A stretch of 21,857 bases of DNA, from positions 1 through 21,857 of the forward strand of contig USMU01000027.1 of the NCBI GenBank assembly GCA_900555925.1, given 5' to 3'. This document shows, piece after piece, positions 15,010-21,857 of this stretch (position 1 is its first letter; each line of letters begins with the position of its first letter). The notes under the pieces are model-generated. The model was not told the DNA's origin, ran no database searches, and saw only the letters and a program-made list of their open reading frames with translations. Source of the stretch: an uncultured Clostridium sp. Lineage in GTDB: Bacteria; Bacillota; Clostridia; Christensenellales; Borkfalkiaceae. A program made the position numbers and the translations under genes.

Positions 15010-16164
15010 ATGAAAAAGGTCATTATTATCCGCTATGCGGAATTATATCTCAAAGGAAAGAACAGAGGCTTTTTCGAACGCGCTTTTGCGACCAATATTG
15101 AACGCGCGTTAAAGGGAATCCGTCACGAATTGCACCGTTACAGCGGACGCTATCTCGTAGAAGGCTTTGAGGAGGAAGAAACGGATTTCATCGTTTCCCG
15201 TCTCAAAAAGGTATTCGGAATTCACTCCATGAGCGTCGCATTTGAAACCGCGGCGGATATGAACGATATTTTTGAAGCGGCAAAACTCGTTTCCCGTCCG
15301 ACGGGAAGTTTCAAAGTGGAATCTCACCGTGCGGATAAAAAATTCCCTTTGACCTCCATAGAAATCAGTCGGGAAATCGGCGGCAGGCTTCTTTCGTATT
15401 TCAAAACCCTGACGGTCGACGTGCATAATCCTTCCTTTTACGTATATATCGATGTCCGCGAAAACGGTACGGCGCTCGTATTCGGTTCTTTTTTCGACGG
15501 AGCCGACGGTATGCCCGTCGGTACTGCGGGAAAAGGTCTGCTTTTGATTTCGGGCGGAATAGACAGTCCCGTAGCGGGGCATATGATGGCAAAGCGCGGC
15601 ATGAAGGTGGACTGTCTCCATTTCCACAGTTATCCCTATACCAATATGCAGGCCAAAGAAAAGGTCGTAGAATTGGCTAAGGTCCTTTCGTCCTATACGG
15701 GCGGAATCAATCTCTATACGGTCAGCGTAACGCATATTCAGGAGGCGATTCATGAAAAATGCGCTCCCGAACTCATGATTACGTTATTGAGACGGTTTAT
15801 GTTCCGAATAGCGGAACGTCAGGCTCTCCGCATTCGTGCGCAGTGCCTGATTACAGGGGAAAGTCTCGGCCAAGTGGCCAGCCAGACAATCGAAGGAATG
15901 ACGTCTTCCAATTCCGTCGTGGAACAGCTTCCCGTACTCCGTCCGCTCGTGGGGTTCGACAAGAACGAAATTATAGATCGTTCCGTAAAGATAGGAACGT
16001 ACGATATTTCCATTCTTCCTTACGAGGACTGCTGTACGGTCTTTCTGCCCGATTATCCTGCCATTCGTCCCAAGTTGAAGGACATTTTGGAGGAAGAGAA
16101 AAAACTCGACGTGGAAGCCCTGATCGTAGAAGCTTTTTCCGGTCTCGAAAAAGAAGAATTGTAA
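15010..16164 (+). CDS. thiI: tRNA 4-thiouridine synthase
   Basis: Adenylates uridine 8 of tRNA and replaces its oxygen with sulfur; it also contributes sulfur to thiamine in some bacteria. The 384-residue product has a ferredoxin-like N-terminal region, a THUMP domain (roughly 60-165) and a PP-loop ATP pyrophosphatase domain with S-G-G-I-D-S-P at 181-187. It lacks the C-terminal rhodanese domain of E. coli ThiI, as in B. subtilis, where a dedicated cysteine desulfurase supplies the sulfur. That fits the desulfurase directly upstream. A G-E-S-L-G-Q-V-A-S-Q-T segment in the second half matches the family. AAAGAGG lies 9 bases before the ATG. The gene ends at a bidirectional terminator facing the convergent penicillin-binding protein gene. 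Confidence 0.95.
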   Translation: MKKVIIIRYAELYLKGKNRGFFERAFATNIERALKGIRHELHRYSGRYLVEGFEEEETDFIVSRLKKVFGIHSMSVAFETAADMNDIFEAAKLVSRPTGSFKVESHRADKKFPLTSIEISREIGGRLLSYFKTLTVDVHNPSFYVYIDVRENGTALVFGSFFDGADGMPVGTAGKGLLLISGGIDSPVAGHMMAKRGMKVDCLHFHSYPYTNMQAKEKVVELAKVLSSYTGGINLYTVSVTHIQEAIHEKCAPELMITLLRRFMFRIAERQALRIRAQCLITGESLGQVASQTIEGMTSSNSVVEQLPVLRPLVGFDKNEIIDRSVKIGTYDISILPYEDCCTVFLPDYPAIRPKLKDILEEEKKLDVEALIVEAFSGLEKEEL

Positions 16165-16182
16165 AATTAAAAATTTGATTGT

Positions 16183-16213
16183 AAAAAGCCCTCGGAAAAT
16201 CCGAAGGCTTTTT
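16183..16213. terminator. Bidirectional intrinsic terminator between thiI and the PBP gene
   Basis: AAAAAGCC and TCGG (16183-16190, 16192-16195) pair with CCGA and GGCTTTTT (16201-16204, 16206-16213) around an AAAAT loop, with one C-A mismatch. An A-run on the left and a T-run on the right let it work on both strands, serving thiI rightward and the PBP gene leftward. It ends 6 bases before the PBP stop codon. Confidence 0.88.
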
Positions 16214-16218
16214 CTCTT

Positions 16219-18459
16219 TCAATAATCCCACCAATTTTTTTCTACAATATCCGGCGGAGTATCGGGTACGATCGGACGTACGTTCTCTCCTTCCTTTTTC
16301 GTCGATACGGAAGGGAGCGTGACGGGTTTTCCCTTGACTCCTTTGTAAACGGGCGTAATCGTATAGACATAAGTTTTTCCGTCCTTTATTTTTTCATCGA
16401 CGAATGTTTCGATATATTTTCCGGAATAGACGGTAGTATGTGTGACAGAGTCGAAACGATCGATGAGATAATCATAATCATCGGGCGTACCTTTCGCAAA
16501 ACGAATGACAATCTTTCCTTCCTTATAGGCGATGGAAGGCATCTCTATCGCAGGATTGGTAAAGCGTTCCGATTTTAGGGAAGGAAGGGCACTTTTTTTG
16601 AACAGTTCGGAAAAGCGGCTTTCGACGGGGGAATTTTCGTCTGCAAGCATAATATTATGCGTGGAATAATACTCTGTTTTATCGAGAAAAACATTCTCTA
16701 CCCCCGAAGGTTTTCGGAAATCTTCGGGGAAGTGGTTTTTGTAAAGGTATTCGTTTATTTTCAAAGCGATATTGCAGGGAATGCCTCCGCCCGTGATATC
16801 CATGGGGGAATTATCCGCATATCCCAGCCAGACACCGACGCAGTCTTCCGTCGTATAGGACAGCGTGTAGGCGTCGTTGTTGCCGTTTTTCGTTCCCCCC
16901 GTACCCGTTTTTGCCGCAATGGGGAAAGGGAGCGTCCTCAACTTTTTGGCGGTTCCTTCTTTTGCGGCGGTTTTTAACATGTCGTCTATGAGATAAGCGG
17001 TATCTTCGGAAAATACGCGAACGGAGCGTTCTCTCCGCTTGTAAGCGGTATGTCCTTCGACGACGATTTCACGGATAAACCCCGCGGGAATATATTCTCC
17101 GCCGCATGGAAAGGCAGAATAGGCATTTGCGATTTGGTTGAGAGTAAAGCCTTCTTTCATTCCTCCGAGAGCCAAAGCGAGGGAATAATCGTCCTCGGGA
17201 ATTTCCAGATTGAGTTTTTTAAGGTATTCCGCCGATCTGGCTACTCCCGTCGAATTGAGAATTTTGACGGCGGGAATGTTGATGCTCTTGGCGAGGCTTT
17301 CCCTCACGCTGACATAGCCGCTGTAAGTGCCGCTGAAATTTTTCGGCTCATAACCCGAAAAATTTGTTTTTTCGTCGAGGATAGGGGTTGCGGGAGAAAT
17401 CATATCTTCTTCGAGTGCGGGCGCATAGACGAGAAGCGGTTTTATGAGGGAACCCGGCAGTCGTTTTATTTCTCCGACCGTGGAGTAATAGGCTTTGAAT
17501 CCGTGAGTCTTGTTGTCGAGAACGGTATAAATTTTATCCGTTTCGCTCGCGGAGGAAAGGGATTCGAGATAATTTTGAAGTCCCGCGTCGAGGTAGGTAT
17601 AAATGCGGATATTTCCGCCGAGAACAAAGTCGTATTCTTCGGATAATTCTTCGAGTTCGTCGAAAACCCGATCGAAATAGCTTTTGTCGAGCGCTCCCGC
17701 CGAAGGTGCAGTCGGAAGCGGAACGGAGAGAGCCTCTTCCTTTTCTTCCTCGGTGATGTGTCCCTGCGCCAGCATGGCGGAAAGGACGGTTTTCTTTCGT
17801 CCGAGGCAATTTTCGGGGTGTTTGAAGGGAGAATAATTGTTCGGAGATTTGATGAGTCCGGCCAAAACGGCCGCTTCCGCGAGTCGAAGCTCGGAAGGCT
17901 CTTTTCCGAAATAAAATTCGGCCGCGGAGGAAAGCCCGAAACAGTTGTGGCCGAAATAAATGGTATTGAGATACTTTTCGAGGATTTCGTCTTTGGTGTA
18001 TCGTTTTTCCAGCTGTCTCGTCAATTTGAATTCTTTTAATTTTCGCTTGATCGTCTTTTCCTGAGAAAGGTGCGTATTTTTGATCAATTGCTGAGAAATC
18101 GTGGAAGCGCCTTCTTTGAACGAGCGCGATTTAAGATTTTTCCAAGTGGCTTTGACGATGCGTTTATAATCAAAGCCGTCATGGTCGTAAAAACGCTTGT
18201 CTTCCGTATCCACGAAAGCGAACTTTACCTTTTCGGAAAGTGAGTCGAGACGAAAAGTCTCCTTCGGCGAAAAGGCCGCTGCATCTTTTACGGCGCGGTC
18301 GTTTGCGTCGAAAATTTCTATTTTGTCGTCGGAGATGACGAGTTTCTTTTCGTCGAGAACCGCGTCTTGCGTGACGATGGTATAATAAGCGGCGCCGCTT
18401 GCGGCGATGACGGCGAAACAGCCCGAGATTACGAGCAGGATTTTCCAAGTTTTTTTCAT
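16219..18459 (-). CDS. Class A penicillin-binding protein (PBP1a-like)
   Basis: Bifunctional peptidoglycan enzyme that polymerises glycan strands and cross-links peptides outside the membrane. From the chosen start it has 746 residues, with one membrane helix at about 6-27. The GT51 glycosyltransferase domain (about 70-245) has catalytic Glu86 in E-D-K-R-F-Y-D-H-D-G, G-A-S-T-I-S-Q-Q-L (118-126) and Y-L-N-T-I-Y-F-G (163-170). The transpeptidase domain (about 310-600) has Ser337 in P-G-S-L-I-K-P, S-I-N (392-394) and K-T-G-T (517-520). The tail after about 640 includes a fibronectin-III-like segment near the end. The ATG at 18459 is chosen because M-K-K-T-W directly precedes the helix; the frame stays open further upstream but would overlap the miaB promoter region. 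No ribosome binding site is obvious, so the start is less certain than the rest. Confidence 0.93.
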   Translation of the reverse strand: MKKTWKILLVISGCFAVIAASGAAYYTIVTQDAVLDEKKLVISDDKIEIFDANDRAVKDAAAFSPKETFRLDSLSEKVKFAFVDTEDKRFYDHDGFDYKRIVKATWKNLKSRSFKEGASTISQQLIKNTHLSQEKTIKRKLKEFKLTRQLEKRYTKDEILEKYLNTIYFGHNCFGLSSAAEFYFGKEPSELRLAEAAVLAGLIKSPNNYSPFKHPENCLGRKKTVLSAMLAQGHITEEEKEEALSVPLPTAPSAGALDKSYFDRVFDELEELSEEYDFVLGGNIRIYTYLDAGLQNYLESLSSASETDKIYTVLDNKTHGFKAYYSTVGEIKRLPGSLIKPLLVYAPALEEDMISPATPILDEKTNFSGYEPKNFSGTYSGYVSVRESLAKSINIPAVKILNSTGVARSAEYLKKLNLEIPEDDYSLALALGGMKEGFTLNQIANAYSAFPCGGEYIPAGFIREIVVEGHTAYKRRERSVRVFSEDTAYLIDDMLKTAAKEGTAKKLRTLPFPIAAKTGTGGTKNGNNDAYTLSYTTEDCVGVWLGYADNSPMDITGGGIPCNIALKINEYLYKNHFPEDFRKPSGVENVFLDKTEYYSTHNIMLADENSPVESRFSELFKKSALPSLKSERFTNPAIEMPSIAYKEGKIVIRFAKGTPDDYDYLIDRFDSVTHTTVYSGKYIETFVDEKIKDGKTYVYTITPVYKGVKGKPVTLPSVSTKKEGENVRPIVPDTPPDIVEKNWWDY

Positions 18460-18523
18460 CGGAATTAGTATCTGCGAATTTTGACAATTTATTATGAAAA
18501 AGTGTTCAAAAGCCCCGAAAGAC

Positions 18524-18552
18524 TTGATAAAATTTGTAAAAAAGAGTATAAT
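18524..18552 (+). promoter_or_regulatory. Promoter of miaB-mutS
   Basis: TTGATA (18524-18529), a 17-base spacer and TATAAT (18547-18552). The expected start near 18559 gives a leader of about 20 bases, with AGGAAA at 18571-18576 as ribosome binding site. I see no equally good promoter on the minus strand for the divergent PBP gene. Confidence 0.75.
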
Positions 18553-18579
18553 GGAGAAAAACGAAAACACAGGAAATTT

Positions 18580-19917
18580 ATGGAGAAAAAGTACCATATC
18601 GTCACATACGGCTGTCAGATGAATGTCCATGAATCGGAAAAGATCGCGGGCATTCTTTTCAAGATGGGCTATCGGGAGACGAAAGAGACGGAAGATGCGG
18701 ACATTATCGTTTTCAATACCTGCTGTATCCGAGAAAACGCGGAAAATCATGCCTTCGGGAACATAGGGGCTTTAAAAAAGCTGAAAAAGCGCAAGCCCGA
18801 TCTGATTGTTGCTGTCGGCGGATGTATGACGCAGGAAAAGGGCAAAACGGAAGTCCTCAAAAGAAAATTCCCGTTCATCGACATTATGTTCGGGACGCTG
18901 AATCTGGAAGAATTGCAGGAACTCATCGAACTTAAACAAAGAGAAAAAAAGCGGGTCGTCCGTATCAGGGAGAAGGAGGGCGAAATCGTCGAAGGGAACG
19001 AGCCTCTGCGTACGAGCTATCCCAATGCCTGGGTAAATATCATGTACGGTTGCAATAATTTCTGTTCCTATTGTATCGTGCCTTACGTCAGGGGACGGGA
19101 GCGTTCGAGAAAGCCCGAAAATATTTTGGCGGAAGTAAAAAAATTAGTAGCGGAAGGATATAAGGAAATTACCCTTTTGGGGCAAAACGTGGATTCTTAC
19201 GGTTCGGACGGAAGTACGGGAATGACTTTTGCCGAACTTTTGGATTCGGTCGCTTCCGTCGAAGGGAATTTTCGGCTTCGTTTCATGACCAGCCATCCGA
19301 AGGATTTCAACGAAGAGGTCGTAAAAGTCATGGCGAAGCATCGAAAGATATGCAGACTTGTTCATCTGCCCGTTCAATCGGGCTCGGATAAAATTCTTAA
19401 AGCCATGAATCGGCGTTACACCTGCGGACAATATCTCGAAGAAGTAAAACTCCTGAGAACTTATTTTCCCGAAGCGGAACTTACGACGGATATCATCGTA
19501 GGTTTTCCCGGAGAGACGGAGGAGGACTATCTCGCTACGGAAAAACTCGTCAGGGAAGCAAATTTTGCTTCGGCGTTCACCTTCGTATATTCTCCCCGCA
19601 CGGGTACGAAAGCGGCTTCCATGCCGGACCAGATTCCCGAATCTGTTCAAAAAGACCGGATTATGCGGCTCGTGGAGCTGGTCAATTCCCTCACGCGGAA
19701 AAAATCGGAAAAGTATCTCGGAAAGACGGTGGAAATTTTGTGTGAGGATTACGACGAGAAGAGGGGGCTTTATTTGGGGCGTGACGAATTCGGCCGAATG
19801 GGGTATTTCAAGAGCGAAACCAATCGGATCGGCGACTTCGTAAATTTAAAAATTACGCAGGCAAACGGTATTTCTCTGTTCGGAGAAACAGCAGAAAAAG
19901 AAAATAAGGAAATCTGA
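18580..19917 (+). CDS. miaB: tRNA-2-methylthio-N6-dimethylallyladenosine synthase
   Basis: Radical SAM enzyme that adds the methylthio group to A37 (ms2i6A) of tRNAs. The 445-residue product has the three domains of the family. The N-terminal UPF0004 domain has cluster ligands Cys12 (Y-G-C-Q-M-N), Cys48 (N-T-C-C-I-R-E) and Cys82 (G-G-C-M-T-Q). The radical SAM domain has Cys158, Cys162 and Cys165 in G-C-N-N-F-C-S-Y-C. The C-terminal TRAM domain (about 378-440) would bind RNA. Y-G-C-Q-M-N and the length favour MiaB over the related MtaB and RimO. The ATG at 18580 is chosen for AGGAAA four bases upstream and the family start; a longer in-frame start at 18481 lies upstream of the promoter. mutS follows after 21 bases, a common Firmicute pairing. 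Confidence 0.96.
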   Translation: MEKKYHIVTYGCQMNVHESEKIAGILFKMGYRETKETEDADIIVFNTCCIRENAENHAFGNIGALKKLKKRKPDLIVAVGGCMTQEKGKTEVLKRKFPFIDIMFGTLNLEELQELIELKQREKKRVVRIREKEGEIVEGNEPLRTSYPNAWVNIMYGCNNFCSYCIVPYVRGRERSRKPENILAEVKKLVAEGYKEITLLGQNVDSYGSDGSTGMTFAELLDSVASVEGNFRLRFMTSHPKDFNEEVVKVMAKHRKICRLVHLPVQSGSDKILKAMNRRYTCGQYLEEVKLLRTYFPEAELTTDIIVGFPGETEEDYLATEKLVREANFASAFTFVYSPRTGTKAASMPDQIPESVQKDRIMRLVELVNSLTRKKSEKYLGKTVEILCEDYDEKRGLYLGRDEFGRMGYFKSETNRIGDFVNLKITQANGISLFGETAEKENKEI

Positions 19918-19938
19918 AAAGGCAGGTTGCAAAAATTT

Positions 19939-21857
19939 ATGGCTCTTTCACTGATGATGAGACATTATCTCGAAACGAAGGAAAAATACAAAGATTGTAT
20001 TCTCTTTTATCGTCTCGGCGATTTTTATGAAATGTTTTTCGACGATGCCGAAAAGGTTTCTAAACTTCTCGATTTGACGCTGACAGGCAAAGACTGCGGG
20101 CTGGAAGAGCGTGCGCCCATGTGCGGGATTCCCTATCACGCGGCGGACGTATATATTTCCAAGCTGGTTTCCATGGGAGAAAAAGTTGCGATATGCGAAC
20201 AGCTTTCCGACCCGAAAGAAGCGGGGCGCGGGCTCGTGGAACGAGACGTCGTCCGCGTCGTATCGGCGGGTACGCTCATCGACGACACCATGTTGGACGA
20301 AAAGAAAAATAACTATATCGCCTGCCTTTTCAAGTCGGGGGATACGATAGCCGCCGCGTGGACGGACATCACGACCGGGGAATTTTCCGCCATGGAATTT
20401 ACGGGTGATTCCGCCGTGGAGGATGTCGTAAATCAGCTCGTCACTCTGTCCGTCGCCGAGGTCATCTGCAACGAAGAAATGCTGCTTTCCGCAAGGGATT
20501 TAAAGGAAATCAAGCACAATCTATTGCCCGCTTTTTCCTGTTACGTACCTTGGGCGTTTAACGTGAAACACGCGGAAAAGAATCTTCTCGAACAATTTGA
20601 AACGCGTTCTCTCGCCGCTTACGGAATTGCGGGAAAAGAAAATTGTATTGCTGCCGCAGGCGCTCTTATCGAATATCTTCGGGAAACGCAGAAACATTCC
20701 CTCAATAACATCAATAGTATTCAGATCGTCAATCGGGAACAATATATGGTGCTCGACAGCATCGCTGTGAGGAATCTGGAACTCCTTCGCAGTAACGCGG
20801 AGGGCAAGAAATACGGCTCTCTTTTATGGCTGTTGGACAAAACTCGGACGGGCATGGGCGCGCGGCTTCTCAATCAGATGATTCTTTCCCCGCTCAAAGA
20901 AATAGATAAAATCGAATATCGCCAGGAGGGCGTTTCGGAACTTTTTAATGCTTCCGTCGTGCGTATGGGGCTTGCGGAGACGCTTCGGGAAGTAAAGGAT
21001 ATCGAGCGGTTGTCCGGAAAAATTTCCAACGGCAATTTTTCTCCCAGAGATTGCGTGGCCTTGGCGGCTTCCCTGAACGCGATTCCGTCCGTAAAATTCC
21101 AGCTTACGGGTTTTTCTTCGAAGATCTTGACGGATATAGACGGAAATCTGTTGGATATGAAAATTTTGGCCGATTTATTGACTTCCGCCATTACGGATAA
21201 TCCTCCCGCCTTGATGAAAGACGGCGGCTATATCCGCGAAGGATTTAACAAAGAATTGGACGAACTCCGAATGATCGGCAGTAACGGAAAAGAGCTCATT
21301 TTGCAGATCGAAGCGAGGGAGAAGGAACGAACGGGCATTAAAAATCTGAAAGTGGGTTATAACCGCGTTTTCGGATATTTTATTGAAATTTCCAATTCCT
21401 TCCGGGATAAGGTTCCCGACGATTATATCCGCAAGCAGACTTTGACGACGGGCGAGCGCTTTATCACACAGGAGCTGAAAGAGCTGGAAGAAAAAATCCT
21501 GACCAGCAGCGAAAAGTCCTTGAAGCTGGAAGCTCGGCTTTATAACGATTTGCTGGATATTCTCTCTCAGAATATCTCCAAACTGAAAAAGATTTCCGGC
21601 GCGCTGGCCTTGCTCGATTGTTTGGTCGCGTTTGCGACGGTAGCCAAGGAGCGCCGTTACTGCCGTCCGAAAATGGTGGAGAGCGGCGGGCAACTCACGA
21701 TTACCGATGGGAGACACCCCGTTGTGGAAGCGATTTCCAAAGAGCGTTTTGTTCCCAACGATACGTTGCTCGACAACGAAGAAAACCGCAGCTCCGTCAT
21801 TACAGGCCCGAATATGGCGGGGGGGAGCAAGCAAAAGCGTCACAAAGACCGCCCATG
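19939..21857 (+). CDS. mutS: DNA mismatch repair protein MutS, 3' end beyond window
   Basis: Recognises mismatches and starts repair. The frame stays open from 19939 to the window end, giving 639 codons of an expected 850 or so. The mismatch-binding domain has F-Y-E-M-F, with the Phe-x-Glu pair at F29 and E31. The connector, lever and clamp domains follow. The ATPase domain begins near residue 590 with D-G-R-H-P-V-V-E and reaches G-P-N-M-A-G at 623-628. The normal continuation G-K-S-T-Y-M-R-Q is replaced by G-G-S-K-Q-K-R-H in the last ~35 bases. This includes a seven-G run (21819-21825), and looks like poor sequence at a contig end. The start has only a weak site (AAGGCAGG). It lies 21 bases after miaB and is probably co-transcribed. 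Confidence 0.93.
   Translation, partial: MALSLMMRHYLETKEKYKDCILFYRLGDFYEMFFDDAEKVSKLLDLTLTGKDCGLEERAPMCGIPYHAADVYISKLVSMGEKVAICEQLSDPKEAGRGLVERDVVRVVSAGTLIDDTMLDEKKNNYIACLFKSGDTIAAAWTDITTGEFSAMEFTGDSAVEDVVNQLVTLSVAEVICNEEMLLSARDLKEIKHNLLPAFSCYVPWAFNVKHAEKNLLEQFETRSLAAYGIAGKENCIAAAGALIEYLRETQKHSLNNINSIQIVNREQYMVLDSIAVRNLELLRSNAEGKKYGSLLWLLDKTRTGMGARLLNQMILSPLKEIDKIEYRQEGVSELFNASVVRMGLAETLREVKDIERLSGKISNGNFSPRDCVALAASLNAIPSVKFQLTGFSSKILTDIDGNLLDMKILADLLTSAITDNPPALMKDGGYIREGFNKELDELRMIGSNGKELILQIEAREKERTGIKNLKVGYNRVFGYFIEISNSFRDKVPDDYIRKQTLTTGERFITQELKELEEKILTSSEKSLKLEARLYNDLLDILSQNISKLKKISGALALLDCLVAFATVAKERRYCRPKMVESGGQLTITDGRHPVVEAISKERFVPNDTLLDNEENRSSVITGPNMAGGSKQKRHKDRP

Noticed and set aside
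18481..18579. Longer N-terminus for miaB starting at 18481
   Set aside because: The extension lies upstream of and across the promoter (18524-18552) and is unlike MiaB; the ATG at 18580 has a ribosome binding site.
1..21857. CRISPR arrays, insertion sequences, tRNA or rRNA genes, phage or defence systems
   Set aside because: No spaced direct repeats, transposase or integrase frames, or tRNA-like cloverleaf sequences were seen. The genes are all core metabolism or housekeeping.

Overview
The window looks like chromosomal DNA from an anaerobic, Clostridia-like Firmicute, possibly an uncultured gut lineage. I infer this from four things: the arginine gene order argG-argC-argJ-argB-argD-argF-carA-carB; a ThiI without a rhodanese domain paired with a dedicated cysteine desulfurase; the miaB-mutS pair; and near-perfect sigma-70/sigma-A promoters. 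Base composition looks moderate and even by eye. I see no mobile elements, tRNAs, rRNAs or CRISPR arrays. The window reads mostly as core metabolism and housekeeping.

Layout. Bases 1-207 hold a probable leftward promoter for a gene off the left edge and a strong rightward promoter. Next comes an acyl-ACP thioesterase (208-954) whose start codon lies where transcription should begin. Bases 1069-8998 carry an almost complete route from glutamate to argininosuccinate: argG, a type-2 argC, argJ, then argB behind its own consensus promoter, a terminator, argD and argF with overlapping start and stop, then carA. Only argH (argininosuccinate lyase) is missing.

The most unusual gene is at 8991-13061. 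The carbamoyl-phosphate synthase large subunit (CarB, about 1,076 residues) runs in frame, with almost no linker, into a full-length diaminopimelate epimerase (DapF, about 280 residues). A Shine-Dalgarno-like sequence and a TTG codon survive at the junction, so free DapF might also be made. The DapF part carries Gly where the family has its first catalytic Cys, while the second catalytic Cys is present. Arginine/pyrimidine precursor synthesis and lysine/peptidoglycan synthesis are thus joined in one polypeptide.

Downstream are a small two-helix membrane protein, a cysteine desulfurase with its likely sulfur acceptor ThiI (tRNA 4-thiouridine), and a bidirectional terminator. A class A penicillin-binding protein lies on the minus strand. 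From a promoter beside it, miaB (tRNA 2-methylthiolation) and mutS (mismatch repair) run rightward. mutS is cut by the window edge, and its last ~40 bases no longer encode a proper Walker A motif, which looks like poor sequence at a contig end.
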